From the NCBI RefSeq assembly GCF_001466725.1, contig NZ_CP013650.1, positions 1,922,001 to 1,986,000 on the forward strand: 64,000 nucleotides of DNA, in the 5' to 3' direction. Below the pieces are notes generated by a model. It had not been told where the DNA came from. It did not search any database and was given only the letters and a program-made list of their open reading frames with translations. Shown here in pieces: positions 15,689 through 25,255 of the stretch. Made by a program: the position numbers and the translations under genes. This DNA is from Lacimicrobium alkaliphilum (GTDB lineage Bacteria; Pseudomonadota; Gammaproteobacteria; Enterobacterales; Alteromonadaceae). Position 1 is the stretch's first letter. Each line of letters starts with the position of its first letter.

Positions 15689-18387
15689 TGACAGGGCCGA
15701 CAGTGATCGCTACCACCTGCCCCTATTGCGGCGTTGGTTGTGGTGTTGACGTGCGCATCAGTAAAAGTGGTGAAGAGGTCGCTTTGCAGAATGTCAGCGG
15801 CAGTCCGGAACATCCGGCCAACCACGGCAGGTTGTGTATCAAGGGCAGCAAACTGGCCCAGACCCAGCAGTCCCAGTCCCGTTTACTGAGCCCTGTGATG
15901 GATGGAGAAGAGGTTAGCTGGCAGCAGGCCATCAGTGCAGTGGCGCAAGGTTTGAAACATAGTATTGCAGAGCACGGCGCTGATTCGGTGGCCTTTTATG
16001 TTTCCGGCCAGTTACTGAGCGAAGATTATTATGTAGCCAATAAACTGCTCAAAGGCTACATCGGTAGCGCTAATATCGACACCAATTCAAGGTTGTGTAT
16101 GTCTTCGGCGGTATCAGGTTATAAGCGCGCTTTTGGTGCCGATGCGGTGCCGTGCTGTTATGAAGACTTAGAACAGACGGATCTGCTGATCCTGACCGGT
16201 TCTAATGCTGCCTGGACCCATCCGGTGTTGTATCAGCGTATCGAGCGGGCTAAGGCCATACGCCCGCAGATGAAGGTGGTGGTGATCGATCCACGCCGAA
16301 CCGCCAGCTGCGAGTCTGGCGATCTGCATCTGGCACTGAAACCGGGCACGGACGTGGCTCTGTTTAATGGCTTGCTGGCGTTTCTGGACCAACATAATGC
16401 GCTGGATAAGGCGTATATACAGGCTCACACATCAGGATTCGAGAGCTGTCTGGATAAGGCATCAGACTGGTCTGTGGCTACCGTGGCAGAATATTGTGAT
16501 CTGGCAGAGGCAGACGTGTTGGCATTTTATCGCTGCTTTGCCGCCAGCGACCGTGCCGTGACCGCCTTTTGTATGGGGGTGAACCAGTCCAGCAGCGGCA
16601 CCGATAAGGTCAATGCCATTATTAACTGCCATCTGGCCAGCGGCAAAATTGGCCGGCCCGGATGCGGGCCCTTTTCCCTGACCGGCCAGCCCAATGCCAT
16701 GGGCGGGCGGGAAGTGGGCGGTCTGGCAACCATGCTGGCGGCGCACCTTGAATTTCAAAACCCTGAGCACAGAGACTGGCTGCAAGGGTTCTGGCAATCC
16801 CCTGCGATGGCGCAAAAACCCGGGCTGACCGCCACGGAATTAGTTTCTGCAATGGAGTCAGGGCAGATTAAAGCGCTGTGGATTATGGGCACTAACCCGC
16901 TGGTGAGTCTGCCGGATCGGAGCAGGGTAGAGCGGGCTCTTAACAACTGCCCGCTGGTGGTGGTGTCTGAGGTGGCAGCCAGCAACGACACCCTCAAATA
17001 TGCTCATATCAGCCTGCCAGCAAGGCCCTGGGCCGAAAAAGACGGCACCGTAACCAACTCAGAGCGACGTATTTCGCGCCAGCGGGCGGTACTGCCGCCC
17101 ACAGGACAGGCTAAAGCGGACTGGCAGATAATCTCACAAGTGGCTCAGGCCATGGGCTTTAACGGTTTTGACTACACCAGCCCGGCGCAGATTTTCGTGG
17201 AGCATGCACAATTAACAGCGCTGCATAATCAGGGCAGCAGAGCGCTGGATTTATCCGCACTCACTGAACTGACAGAGCAGCAATATCAGCAACTTGAGCC
17301 AGTGCAATGGCCGGTTAACAGCAACTATCCACAAGGCTGCAAGCGGCTTTTCACTGACGGAAAATTTTTTACCGATAATGAGCGTGCCCGTTTTATTGCC
17401 CTTGAGGTCAGAGAGCCAAAACAGCGTTGCAGTACCGATTTTCCTTTCGTCTTAAATTCAGGGCGAATAAGGGATCAGTGGCATACCATGACCCGCACCG
17501 GCAATTGTGCCGAGCTGATGGCCCATCAGCACAGCCCCTTTGTGGCTATGCATCCCCTTGATGCCGCTGATTTGGGTATTGAAGCCGGGCAACTGATGGT
17601 ACTGAGCAGTGCATTGAGTAATGGGAAGGTGATCCTGGAGTTGCAACTGACACAGGATCAGCGCCGCGGTGAGCTGTACGCGCCCATGCACTGGAACAAT
17701 GAATTTTGCAGCCATGGCAGTATTGCTCATCTGTATCGTGCAGACTGTGACCCCCATTCCATGCAGCCTGAGCTAAAACATGCAGCGGTTAACCTCAGCC
17801 GCGCTGATTTTGGCGCCTACGGTTTATTGCTAAGCCGCCAGCCGCTGGCCGTGCCAGCGTTACAGAAACTGGCCGATTACTGGCTGAAAATCCCCCTCGC
17901 AGAAGGCGTCTGTTATCAACTGGCCAGCGTATCGGACTCGCCAAAGTGGCACCAGGCAATGGCGGCGTTGCTTCCTACAGAGCAACAGCTGGCGTCCCAC
18001 GGCCAGGCACTGAACTGTCTGGCCTTAGATCAGCAGAGATTAAGCTGGGCGCTGTTTACCGATCCAACAGGGCCCATTGAACTGCCTCTGGATTGGTTAA
18101 ATACCGAACTGGGCAATCAAACATGTGACAGTGAAGCGCTCTCGGCATTGCTGCGCCGCTCCCCCCGGCAATCTCAGGGGCGACAGATTTGCAGCTGTTT
18201 TGGTATCGGCGAACAGGCCATTCTCGCAGCGATTTCAGAGGGGCATGACAGTATCGGCAAGCTGGGGCAACAGCTTGGCTGTGGTACCGGCTGTGGCTCC
18301 TGCAAGGCAGAGCTTAGTGCGCTTATTGATAGTTCGGCTCGCCCGAGCGTGGATCCGGACAAGATTATTATTCAGGAGGCAGTATGA
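15688..18387 (+). CDS. nasA: Assimilatory nitrate reductase, catalytic subunit
   Basis: An 899-residue molybdopterin oxidoreductase that reduces nitrate to nitrite in the cytoplasm. The N-terminal [4Fe-4S] site is C11-x2-C14-x3-C18-x31-C50 (CPYCGVGCG). The predicted Mo ligand is Cys137 in NSRLCMSSAVSGYKRA. MGTNPLVSLPD and the C-terminal molydopterin-dinucleotide-binding domain (about res 590-700, NSGRIRDQWHTMTRTG) follow. The last 60 residues are a BFD-like [2Fe-2S] domain (ICSCFGIGEQAI, then CGTGCGSCKAE), as in Klebsiella-type NasA. No Tat signal is present. The start overlaps the nirD stop by one base, and the stop overlaps the cobA start (ATGA). Confidence 0.96.
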   Translation: MTGPTVIATTCPYCGVGCGVDVRISKSGEEVALQNVSGSPEHPANHGRLCIKGSKLAQTQQSQSRLLSPVMDGEEVSWQQAISAVAQGLKHSIAEHGADSVAFYVSGQLLSEDYYVANKLLKGYIGSANIDTNSRLCMSSAVSGYKRAFGADAVPCCYEDLEQTDLLILTGSNAAWTHPVLYQRIERAKAIRPQMKVVVIDPRRTASCESGDLHLALKPGTDVALFNGLLAFLDQHNALDKAYIQAHTSGFESCLDKASDWSVATVAEYCDLAEADVLAFYRCFAASDRAVTAFCMGVNQSSSGTDKVNAIINCHLASGKIGRPGCGPFSLTGQPNAMGGREVGGLATMLAAHLEFQNPEHRDWLQGFWQSPAMAQKPGLTATELVSAMESGQIKALWIMGTNPLVSLPDRSRVERALNNCPLVVVSEVAASNDTLKYAHISLPARPWAEKDGTVTNSERRISRQRAVLPPTGQAKADWQIISQVAQAMGFNGFDYTSPAQIFVEHAQLTALHNQGSRALDLSALTELTEQQYQQLEPVQWPVNSNYPQGCKRLFTDGKFFTDNERARFIALEVREPKQRCSTDFPFVLNSGRIRDQWHTMTRTGNCAELMAHQHSPFVAMHPLDAADLGIEAGQLMVLSSALSNGKVILELQLTQDQRRGELYAPMHWNNEFCSHGSIAHLYRADCDPHSMQPELKHAAVNLSRADFGAYGLLLSRQPLAVPALQKLADYWLKIPLAEGVCYQLASVSDSPKWHQAMAALLPTEQQLASHGQALNCLALDQQRLSWALFTDPTGPIELPLDWLNTELGNQTCDSEALSALLRRSPRQSQGRQICSCFGIGEQAILAAISEGHDSIGKLGQQLGCGTGCGSCKAELSALIDSSARPSVDPDKIIIQEAV

Positions 18388-19304
18388 CGGCTTCGATTTT
18401 ACCTTCCAGCCACTTCTTTCGACGACTATGGCGCAGTATGGTGCCCGCAGCCAATGAGCCTCGTGGTATGGCAACCCGGTCCCACAATGCAGCGAAAAGC
18501 GGCGGCAAAGGTGCGGTATATCTGGTGGGCGCAGGCCCCGGTGATGCTGAACTGCTTACCCTTAAAGCACTGAGGTTATTGCAACAGGCCGATTTGGTGT
18601 TGTACGACGATCTGGTATCGGCTGATGTACTGGCCCTTATCCCCCGTCATGTGGCCAGAACCTATGTGGGTAAACGCTGTAATCAGCACAGTATGAGCCA
18701 GGTGCAGATCTGTAATCTGTTGGTTGAAAAGGCGCTTCAGGGCAACAACATCGTGCGTTTAAAAGGTGGCGACCCGGCTATTTTTGCCCGCAGCACCGAA
18801 GAATGTCAGGCACTGACTCAAGCTGGTATCGGGTTTGCCATTGTACCGGGGATCACTGCCGCTTCAGGGCTTTCTGCCGGTTGCGGTATTGCGCTGACGC
18901 AGCGGGATTGTGCTCAGTCGGTGCGCTTTATTACTGCGCGTATGCAACAGGCCGAAACGGAACCCGACTGGCAGGCCCTGGCAACGGCCAGTGAGCAGGA
19001 AACCCTGGTGTTTTATATGGGCCTGAACAGGCTTGAGCTGATCTGCCAGAGACTGATGGCCGCGGGCATGGCAACCACAATGCCGGTGGCGCTGGTAGAA
19101 AATATCAGTTGTGCGGATCAGCAGGCGCTGTACGGGCATCTCGATGATATTGCTAAAAAGGCCAGGCAATCGAAGTTTACCGGCCCGGCGCTGATTGTGG
19201 TGGGTAAGGTGGTGGCACACCGCCAGGGTGTTAATCCGGATTTACTGCATATAGACGCATTAAACGAATTCACCACAGAGGCAATAGGATTTAATCGCTG
19301 TTAA
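18384..19304 (+). CDS. cobA: Uroporphyrinogen-III C-methyltransferase for siroheme synthesis
   Basis: A 306-residue SUMT that methylates uroporphyrinogen III at C2 and C7 to precorrin-2, the precursor of the siroheme needed by NirB. Motifs are VYLVGAGPGDAELLTLKAL (about res 45-63), LVLYDDLVS, VRLKGGDPAIFARS, VPGITAASGLSAG and LTQRD. The usual GGEE after the third motif is STEE here. About 43 residues precede the domain, more than usual. I keep the ATG at 18384 because AGGAGG precedes it by a few bases and it overlaps the nasA stop; an internal ATG near residue 29 is the alternative. Last gene of the nir-nas operon. Confidence 0.93.
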   Translation: MTASILPSSHFFRRLWRSMVPAANEPRGMATRSHNAAKSGGKGAVYLVGAGPGDAELLTLKALRLLQQADLVLYDDLVSADVLALIPRHVARTYVGKRCNQHSMSQVQICNLLVEKALQGNNIVRLKGGDPAIFARSTEECQALTQAGIGFAIVPGITAASGLSAGCGIALTQRDCAQSVRFITARMQQAETEPDWQALATASEQETLVFYMGLNRLELICQRLMAAGMATTMPVALVENISCADQQALYGHLDDIAKKARQSKFTGPALIVVGKVVAHRQGVNPDLLHIDALNEFTTEAIGFNRC

Positions 19305-19334
19305 AACCTCTGTGTTCTTTGTGGCTCTGTGGTG
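19271..19334. repeat. CACAGAG inverted repeat between cobA and porin gene
   Basis: CACCACAGAGGCAATAGGAT at the left is inverted relative to CCTCTGTGTTCTTTGTGGCT and CTGTGGTG at the right. The left arm lies inside the end of cobA (19271-19304), so the repeat contributes the last codons (NEFTTEAIGFNRC) of CobA. Confidence 0.7.
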
Positions 19335-19376
19335 CGTTGCTTTTGGCACTGCTTGTCAATACTTCAGGAGATTAAG

Positions 19377-20567
19377 ATGAAAAACTTAAAACTGCCGCTG
19401 GCGGTAGCGGCCTCGCTGTGCCTGCTATCCGCTGAAACCTATGCACAACAAGCGCAAAATGCAGCCGAAGCGCTACAAAATGCTAAGGTGGATTTGAGTC
19501 TGCGCTATCGCAGTGAATGGGTGGATCAAAAGGGCATTGATGAGAATGCCCTGGCCAATACCCTGAAAACCCGTTTTGCATATCAAAGCGGTGCATATCA
19601 GGGGCTAAAACTGGCTCTGGAGGTGGATAATGTCACCAGTATTGGCGGTGAAACCTATAACTCCACAGTAAACGGCAACACTAACCGCCCGGTGGTGGCC
19701 GACCCCACCAGCACTGAAGTGAATCTGGCCACGCTGTCATGGCAATATCAGGATATAAACTTGAGCGCCGGCCGCCATCGTATCAATCATGATAATCAGC
19801 GCTTTGTGGGTGGCGTGGGCTGGCGTCAGAATGAACAGACCTTTGATGGGTACCGAATCCAATACAGTTCCGCTAGCGCGCTTAAGCTGGATTACAGCTA
19901 TATCACTAATGTAAACCGCATTTTCAGTGATAAAAGCCCGGCAGGTAATCTGCGCGGTAAATTGCAGCTGTTAAACGGCCAGTACCAACTGGCAGAGGGG
20001 CACCAGCTCAGCGGGTTTGGTTACTGGCTCGATTTTGATCAGGCACTAGCCCTGTCCACCCAAACTCTGGGGCTGAGTTATCGTGGGCAACTGGCGGGCC
20101 TGAACCTGCACGCTGCTTATGCCACACAACAGGATTATGCGGATAATCTTAAAGACTATTCGGCGGACTATTATCAGTTCGAACTCTCAGGAAAACTGGG
20201 GCAGGTAGGCTACACGGCCGGTATCGAAACCCTTGGCGGCGACAAGGGGGGCGTTTTTATTACCCCCTTGGCCACCTTGCACAAATTCCAGGGGTTTGCG
20301 GATAAATTTCTGAATACTCCGGCACAGGGGATAGAAGATATTTATCTGGGCGTAAGCAGCAGCTTCAACGATGTAACGTTTAATCTGACCTGGCATCAGT
20401 TTAACAGTGACAGAGGTGATATGGATTACGGCAATGAGTGGGATCTGAGCGCGGCCTATAAGGTTAACTCAACTGTCGGCCTGCTGGTTAAATACGCCCG
20501 CTATCAGGCCGATGAGTTTGCTACCGATACCGACAAACTGTGGCTGATGGTCTCGGCGAAACTCTGA
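19377..20567 (+). CDS. Outer-membrane porin of the alginate-export/OprD-like beta-barrel type
   Basis: A 396-residue predicted outer-membrane protein. A signal peptide (LPLAVAASLCLLSAETYA, cleavage near res 23) precedes about 14-16 amphipathic strands with alternating aromatic residues, such as LSLRYRSEWVD, GLKLALEVDN and SAGRHRINHDNQRFVGGVGW. The last residue before Leu-end follows the pattern LWLMVSAKL. The NHDNQRFVGGVGWRQN-type segment is typical of the alginate-export (AlgE-like) family. The ATG at 19377 follows CAGGAG. Position directly after cobA suggests a nitrate or nitrite pore for the nas locus; that is inference, and an independent role is possible. Confidence 0.75.
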   Translation: MKNLKLPLAVAASLCLLSAETYAQQAQNAAEALQNAKVDLSLRYRSEWVDQKGIDENALANTLKTRFAYQSGAYQGLKLALEVDNVTSIGGETYNSTVNGNTNRPVVADPTSTEVNLATLSWQYQDINLSAGRHRINHDNQRFVGGVGWRQNEQTFDGYRIQYSSASALKLDYSYITNVNRIFSDKSPAGNLRGKLQLLNGQYQLAEGHQLSGFGYWLDFDQALALSTQTLGLSYRGQLAGLNLHAAYATQQDYADNLKDYSADYYQFELSGKLGQVGYTAGIETLGGDKGGVFITPLATLHKFQGFADKFLNTPAQGIEDIYLGVSSSFNDVTFNLTWHQFNSDRGDMDYGNEWDLSAAYKVNSTVGLLVKYARYQADEFATDTDKLWLMVSAKL

Positions 20568-20606
20568 TTGCCGTAGGTACAGATTTTCAAGTATGACTCC
20601 GTTGCT

Positions 20607-20756
20607 GTCTTCGTGTGCTTCGTGCTCTTCGTGGTGAAAAATACTAACCACGAAGGACGCGAAGAGCACGAAATACACCCCCGTCATCCGGATAAATGCC
20701 AGTTATCACATTGAGGATTACTGTCTTTCTTTGTCAGGCTAAAGCCTGACCTACAA
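20607..20756. repeat. Repeats between porin and amidohydrolase genes
   Basis: A near-perfect hairpin CTTCGTGCTCTTCGTGGT / ACCACGAAGGACGCGAAGAG lies at 20607-20672, and a TGTCAGGCTAAAGCCTGACC palindrome at 20732-20751. These occupy most of the 362-bp gap 20568-20929. Nothing else was seen there apart from a GGCGAGATCATTC fragment. Confidence 0.65.
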
Positions 20757-20929
20757 CCGGCCCCGCGCCTTGGCGAGATCATTCTGCCTTTGTTCTTGGT
20801 TAATTCTTAGCTTATCCCGTTTACAGGGGGATCTGTCGCTATTTGCCTGCACAGGCTTACAAATCTTGTGGTTTTATGGCAAAAAAGCCTGTTGCTAACC
20901 ACTATTAAAAACGCAAAAGGCATTTGACT

Positions 20930-23900
20930 GTGAACAGACGTAAACTGACTACCCTTAGCCTTGCTGTAATACTCGGCCTCAATCTCAGCGCTCCGGTGCT
21001 GGCTGAAAGTGAGCAAACTGATAACAGCGCGGAAAAACCCGAATGGGACGTACTTAACCCACCCTTTGAATTTAATACCGTTAAGATTGAAACTGACGAA
21101 ACCACATGGTCGAGTCTGGATATTGCCCCTGACGGTCAATCTTTTGTGTTTGATATGCTCGGTGATATTTATACCGTGGGCATTAAAGGCGGTGAGGCCA
21201 AAGCTCTGACGTCGGACTTTGCCTTTAATATGCAGCCGAGTATCAGCCCTGATGGTAAACGTATTGCCTTTATCTCCGATCGTGGCGGCAATACCAATGT
21301 CTGGACCATGAATACCGATGGCAGCGATCTGAAGCAAGTCACCAAAATTGACAAAGATCTCATTCACTCGCCCAAATGGAGTCCTGATGGGCAGTATATT
21401 ACGGTTATGCGCGGCATTGTCTCGCGGCGAAGCATTCCGGCCGGTGAGGTCTGGGTATTTCATCATGCGGGTGGTGATGGTCTGCCTATTGCCAAGCGCG
21501 GTGGTGGTGAACATGAACAAAAGAATATTGCCGATCCGGTATTCTCACCTGACGGCAAGTACCTTTATTACACTCAGGATGTGACCGCTGGTAGCGTATT
21601 TGAATATAACCGCGATCCGCTCAAAAGCATCTTTGCCATCAAGCGCTACGAGCGAGAAACCGGCGAAGAGATCACCATGGTCAGCGGTACCGGCGGGGCA
21701 GTAGTGCCGACACCATCACCGGATGGCAAAAAGCTTGCCTTTGTGCGCCGTATCCGTGAAAACACAGCACTGTTTATTAAGGATCTGGAGACGGGGGAAG
21801 AAACCCCCATCTATCGTGATCTGGAGCGCGACATGCAGGAGGGTTTCGGCTCTGAGGGCTATTATGCCTATTTTGACTGGAGCGCAGACAGCCAGGATAT
21901 CCTGTTCTGGGCAGCGGGTAAGTTTAAGCGTCTGAATGTTGCAAGTGGTGAGGTGGCAGAGGTGCCGGTGACGGTAAAAACCGAAAAACAGATCGCCAAA
22001 ACCCTGCGCTTTGATGTGGATGTGGCTCCCGATGAATTTGATGTCAAAATGATCCGTTGGGCGCAGAAGTCCCCCGATGGCAAGCGCATGGTGTTCCAGG
22101 CGCTGGGCAAGCTATATATTAAAAACCTGGAAACGGGCAAACAGCAGCGGCTGACCAATCAGAATGAGCATGATGAATTCTATCCGCGCTATTCCAATGA
22201 TGGTAAACAGATTGTTTATACCACCTGGAATGATGAAAAATTCGGTAGTGTCAGAGTGATCCCGGCCCGTGGCGGCAAAAGCAAGGTCGTCACCAGCGAG
22301 CCCGGTCACTATGCCGAGCCGAGTTTCAGCACCGATGGCAAACTGGTGACTTACCGTAAGTTTACCGGTGGTTATCTGCTCTCACCCAAGTGGTCACTGG
22401 AGCCGGGTTTGTATGTGGCGGATATCGATTCCAGAGAAAATACGAAAGTCTCAACCTCAGGCTTTGCACCACATTTTGCCGGTGACAATAAGCGCGTTTA
22501 TTTCACCGACTATACACCGGGCAGCAACGCCACCAAACGTAAACTGGTGAGTGTGAACCTTGGGGGTAAAGACAAGCGCGAACACCTCGACGGTAACAGC
22601 GAAGTGGTGGAATTCCGTTTGTCTCATGACAAAGAGTGGGTGGCTTTTACTTACCAGTATAATGCTTATATCGCCCCTTATGCTGAAACCGGTCAGCTCA
22701 CAACCATAGGGCCGAAGATGAAATCTGTGCCGGTGCAGCAGGTGTCAGCGCGGGCCGGTGAATACCTGACGTGGCGGGCCGATAATCAGGCCCTGTCCTG
22801 GCATCATGGCGCGTTATTTTTTGAGCGCGAGTTAAAAGATGCCTTTGCCTTTCTCAAAGGCGCACCCGAAGTCTTGCCAGAGCCTCTGCAGCAGGGTATA
22901 GATTTGTCTTTTACCCAAAAGGCACATAAACCTTCAGGTATAAAAGCGCTGGTAGGCGGCACGCTGGTCACCATGCGTGATGCGGATAATACTCAGGAAG
23001 TGATTGAAAATGGCGTGGTGCTGATAGAAGGCAATCGCATTAAAGCGGTTGGCAGGCAAGGTGAAGTGGATGTTCCTGCCAGTGCGCAGGTGGTGGATAT
23101 CACCGGCAAAACTCTGATCCCGGGTCTTGTGGATGCCCATGCTCACGGCTCTCAGGGCAGCAGTGAGATCATTCCCCGCCAGAACTGGCGTAACTATGCG
23201 GATCTGGCCTTTGGCGTGACCACCGTGCATGATCCGTCCAACGACACCACGGAAATCTTCGCCGCTTCGGAAATGCAGCGCAGCGGCGAGATCCTGGCAC
23301 CGCGTATTTATTCTACCGGCACCATTTTATACGGCGCAAACTGGCCAGCCTACAAAGCCATTATTGAAGAGCCGGATGACGCCAAATTCCATCTGCAGCG
23401 CCTTAAGGATGTGGGTGCAATTTCGGTTAAAAGCTATAACCAGCCCCGCCGCGATGTGCGCCAACAGATCGTCGCTGCAGGTAGAGAGCTGGGGGTTATG
23501 GTAGTACCTGAGGGCGCGGGAAGGTTTCTCTACGATCTGACCATGCTGGTGGATGGTCATACAGGTCTTGAGCATTCCATTCCGCTGAACAAAGCCTATT
23601 CGGATGTAACGCAGTTGTGGCGGGCCTCCGGCTTTGGCTACACCCCCACTTATGTGGTGACCATGGGAACCCTGATGGGCGAGGAATTCTGGTACGATCG
23701 CACCGAGGTGTGGAAGAACGAGCGTCTGCTGCGCTACACCCCGCACTATATGCTTGACAGCCGTGCCATCCGCCGGCCTACCGCACCGGATGAACAGTAC
23801 CATCATTTCTCGGTGGCCGAGTATTCCAAAGAACTCAGAGATAATGGTGTCAGCGTGCATATCGGTGCCCATGGTCAGCGTCCTGGCCTGGGAGCACACT

Positions 23901-24256
23901 GGGAGTTATGGCATATGCATCAGGGCGGTTTTACCCCCTGGGAAGCCCTGCGTGGCGGTACCATAGACGGCGCACGTCATCTGGGCATGGACAAAGACAT
24001 CGGCAGCCTTGAAGCGGGTAAGCTGGCAGATATGGTGGTGATCGATGGCAATGTACTCGAAGATCTACACCGCTCTGAATATGTGACCCATACCGTGCTG
24101 AACGGGCGCATATTCGATACTGCTACCATGAACGAGCTGGGCAGCAAGGAAGAGCGTAAGCCGTTTTTCTTTGAACAGATGAATGTTTCCAGTATGCCTG
24201 AGCAGACACAGGCAGAGCTGGATGCCAAGGCTCAGCGTCATCACTGGGTGCACTGA
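20930..24256 (+). CDS. Secreted amidohydrolase with N-terminal TolB-like beta-propeller
   Basis: A protein of about 1108 residues. A signal peptide (LTTLSLAVILGLNLSAPVLA) is followed by TolB/WD40-like propeller repeats over about res 50-640 (SPDGKRIAFISDRGG, SPDGKYLYYTQD, SPDGKKLAFVRR, SNDGKQIVYTTW, STDGKLVTYRKF). Then comes a metal-dependent amidohydrolase domain (about 680-1080) with GLVDAHAHGSQG as the HxH metal site, IGAHGQRPGLGAHWELWHMH and the C-terminal GSLEAGKLADMVVIDG. Family members are exported peptidase-like hydrolases; the substrate is unknown. The frame opens at TTG 20924, but AAAAGG lies 9 bp before GTG 20930, which I prefer. A strong terminator follows. Confidence 0.9.
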   Translation: MNRRKLTTLSLAVILGLNLSAPVLAESEQTDNSAEKPEWDVLNPPFEFNTVKIETDETTWSSLDIAPDGQSFVFDMLGDIYTVGIKGGEAKALTSDFAFNMQPSISPDGKRIAFISDRGGNTNVWTMNTDGSDLKQVTKIDKDLIHSPKWSPDGQYITVMRGIVSRRSIPAGEVWVFHHAGGDGLPIAKRGGGEHEQKNIADPVFSPDGKYLYYTQDVTAGSVFEYNRDPLKSIFAIKRYERETGEEITMVSGTGGAVVPTPSPDGKKLAFVRRIRENTALFIKDLETGEETPIYRDLERDMQEGFGSEGYYAYFDWSADSQDILFWAAGKFKRLNVASGEVAEVPVTVKTEKQIAKTLRFDVDVAPDEFDVKMIRWAQKSPDGKRMVFQALGKLYIKNLETGKQQRLTNQNEHDEFYPRYSNDGKQIVYTTWNDEKFGSVRVIPARGGKSKVVTSEPGHYAEPSFSTDGKLVTYRKFTGGYLLSPKWSLEPGLYVADIDSRENTKVSTSGFAPHFAGDNKRVYFTDYTPGSNATKRKLVSVNLGGKDKREHLDGNSEVVEFRLSHDKEWVAFTYQYNAYIAPYAETGQLTTIGPKMKSVPVQQVSARAGEYLTWRADNQALSWHHGALFFERELKDAFAFLKGAPEVLPEPLQQGIDLSFTQKAHKPSGIKALVGGTLVTMRDADNTQEVIENGVVLIEGNRIKAVGRQGEVDVPASAQVVDITGKTLIPGLVDAHAHGSQGSSEIIPRQNWRNYADLAFGVTTVHDPSNDTTEIFAASEMQRSGEILAPRIYSTGTILYGANWPAYKAIIEEPDDAKFHLQRLKDVGAISVKSYNQPRRDVRQQIVAAGRELGVMVVPEGAGRFLYDLTMLVDGHTGLEHSIPLNKAYSDVTQLWRASGFGYTPTYVVTMGTLMGEEFWYDRTEVWKNERLLRYTPHYMLDSRAIRRPTAPDEQYHHFSVAEYSKELRDNGVSVHIGAHGQRPGLGAHWELWHMHQGGFTPWEALRGGTIDGARHLGMDKDIGSLEAGKLADMVVIDGNVLEDLHRSEYVTHTVLNGRIFDTATMNELGSKEERKPFFFEQMNVSSMPEQTQAELDAKAQRHHWVH

Positions 24257-24279
24257 TCCATAGTTAGCTGGTTCTGAGC

Positions 24280-24311
24280 AAAAAAGCGGCTTCGGCCGCT
24301 TTTTTTTTTTT
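24280..24311 (+). terminator. Intrinsic terminator after the amidohydrolase gene
   Basis: AGCGGC-TTCG-GCCGCT with a UUCG tetraloop is followed by eleven T. Confidence 0.95.
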
Positions 24312-24394
24312 AAGTTTCAGGCTTGCTCAGAGGAAAGTTGCCGCTAGCGGATACTTCCATTATGGTCTGTTGGTAAAGTCCGGTATCGGCGGCT

Positions 24395-25144
24395 ATGCTC
24401 AAGCTAGTGTGTATTTCGCGGTGTTTCATCATATTGTTAAAGTATTTTTTTATCCTGCTGATCTGTCTCTGGTCTGCGCTGAGCGTTGCTGAACAGGACT
24501 TTCGGGTTGTAACGGAAAATCATCCACCGGTACAGTATCTGCACCAGGGCAAGATATCCGGGCCAGCCACAGAAATCGTCCGTGATTTGCTTAAACGAAC
24601 AGAAATTGAGGCCAGAATTGAGCTGATGCCCTGGGCCAGAGCTTATGATATCGCGCTGAACCGTCCTAAAGTGCTCATCTATTCCATGTTCAGAACTCCT
24701 GAGCGAGAGGATAAATTTTATTGGCTCAGAAGTGTCAGTGAACACAAGGTAGCGGTACTGGCTTTGCGGGAGCGGGATGATCTGGATTTCAGGCAGTTAT
24801 CTGATGCAAAACCTCATCTGTTTGCGGTCATCCGCGGAGCCTATTCACTGGATTATTTAAAAAAAGCAGGATTTTCAGAACAGCAAAACCTCTTTATTGC
24901 CGCCACCATGAACGAGCAGGTGGACCTGTTGCTTAAAGGTAAGGTTGATCTGTTGTTCACCGATCCGGCGACGGTCCGTTACCGGCTTGAGCAACTCGGT
25001 CATGCTCCCGAACAGGTTAAAGTGGTGCTGGAATTGCCGGAGCTGGCGCAGGATCTCTACCTGGCGGTAAGTCTTGATACTGCCCCATACTGGATAGAAA
25101 AGCTTCAGCAGGCGGTGAAACAACAGCGGGCTGACGGAATCTAG
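24395..25144 (+). CDS. Periplasmic solute-binding-like protein (SBP_bac_3 family)
   Basis: A 249-residue protein with a hydrophobic N-terminal signal (ILLKYFFILLICLWSALSVA, cleavage near res 32) and a bilobal amino-acid-binding-like domain. Recognisable parts are FRVVTENHPPVQYLHQGKIS, IELMPWARAYDIAL and GKVDLLFTDPATVRYRLE. Such stand-alone proteins are common in Alteromonadales and Pseudomonas without cognate ABC genes, and none is nearby. No strong ribosome site precedes the ATG at 24395. Ligand unknown. Convergent with sppA across a shared terminator. Confidence 0.8.
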   Translation: MLKLVCISRCFIILLKYFFILLICLWSALSVAEQDFRVVTENHPPVQYLHQGKISGPATEIVRDLLKRTEIEARIELMPWARAYDIALNRPKVLIYSMFRTPEREDKFYWLRSVSEHKVAVLALRERDDLDFRQLSDAKPHLFAVIRGAYSLDYLKKAGFSEQQNLFIAATMNEQVDLLLKGKVDLLFTDPATVRYRLEQLGHAPEQVKVVLELPELAQDLYLAVSLDTAPYWIEKLQQAVKQQRADGI

Positions 25145-25210
25145 TGTAGTTCTCCAGTTGCTTTCAATGTTTGTGTTAACAAAATTTCTGAACTGCATTA
25201 AGACCCATAA

Positions 25211-25235
25211 AAAAAGCCAGCGATTGCTGGCTTTT
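25211..25235. terminator. Bidirectional terminator between convergent genes
   Basis: AAAAAGCCAGC-GATT-GCTGGCTTTT is symmetrical, with a T-run on both strands. It can serve both the solute-binding gene and sppA. Confidence 0.9.
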
Positions 25236-25255
25236 CTATTACCCTGTACTCCTTA

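Noticed and set aside
20924..20929. TTG 20924 as start of the amidohydrolase
   Set aside because: AAAAGG lies only 3 bp before it, too close; GTG 20930 has proper spacing and gives an equally good signal peptide.
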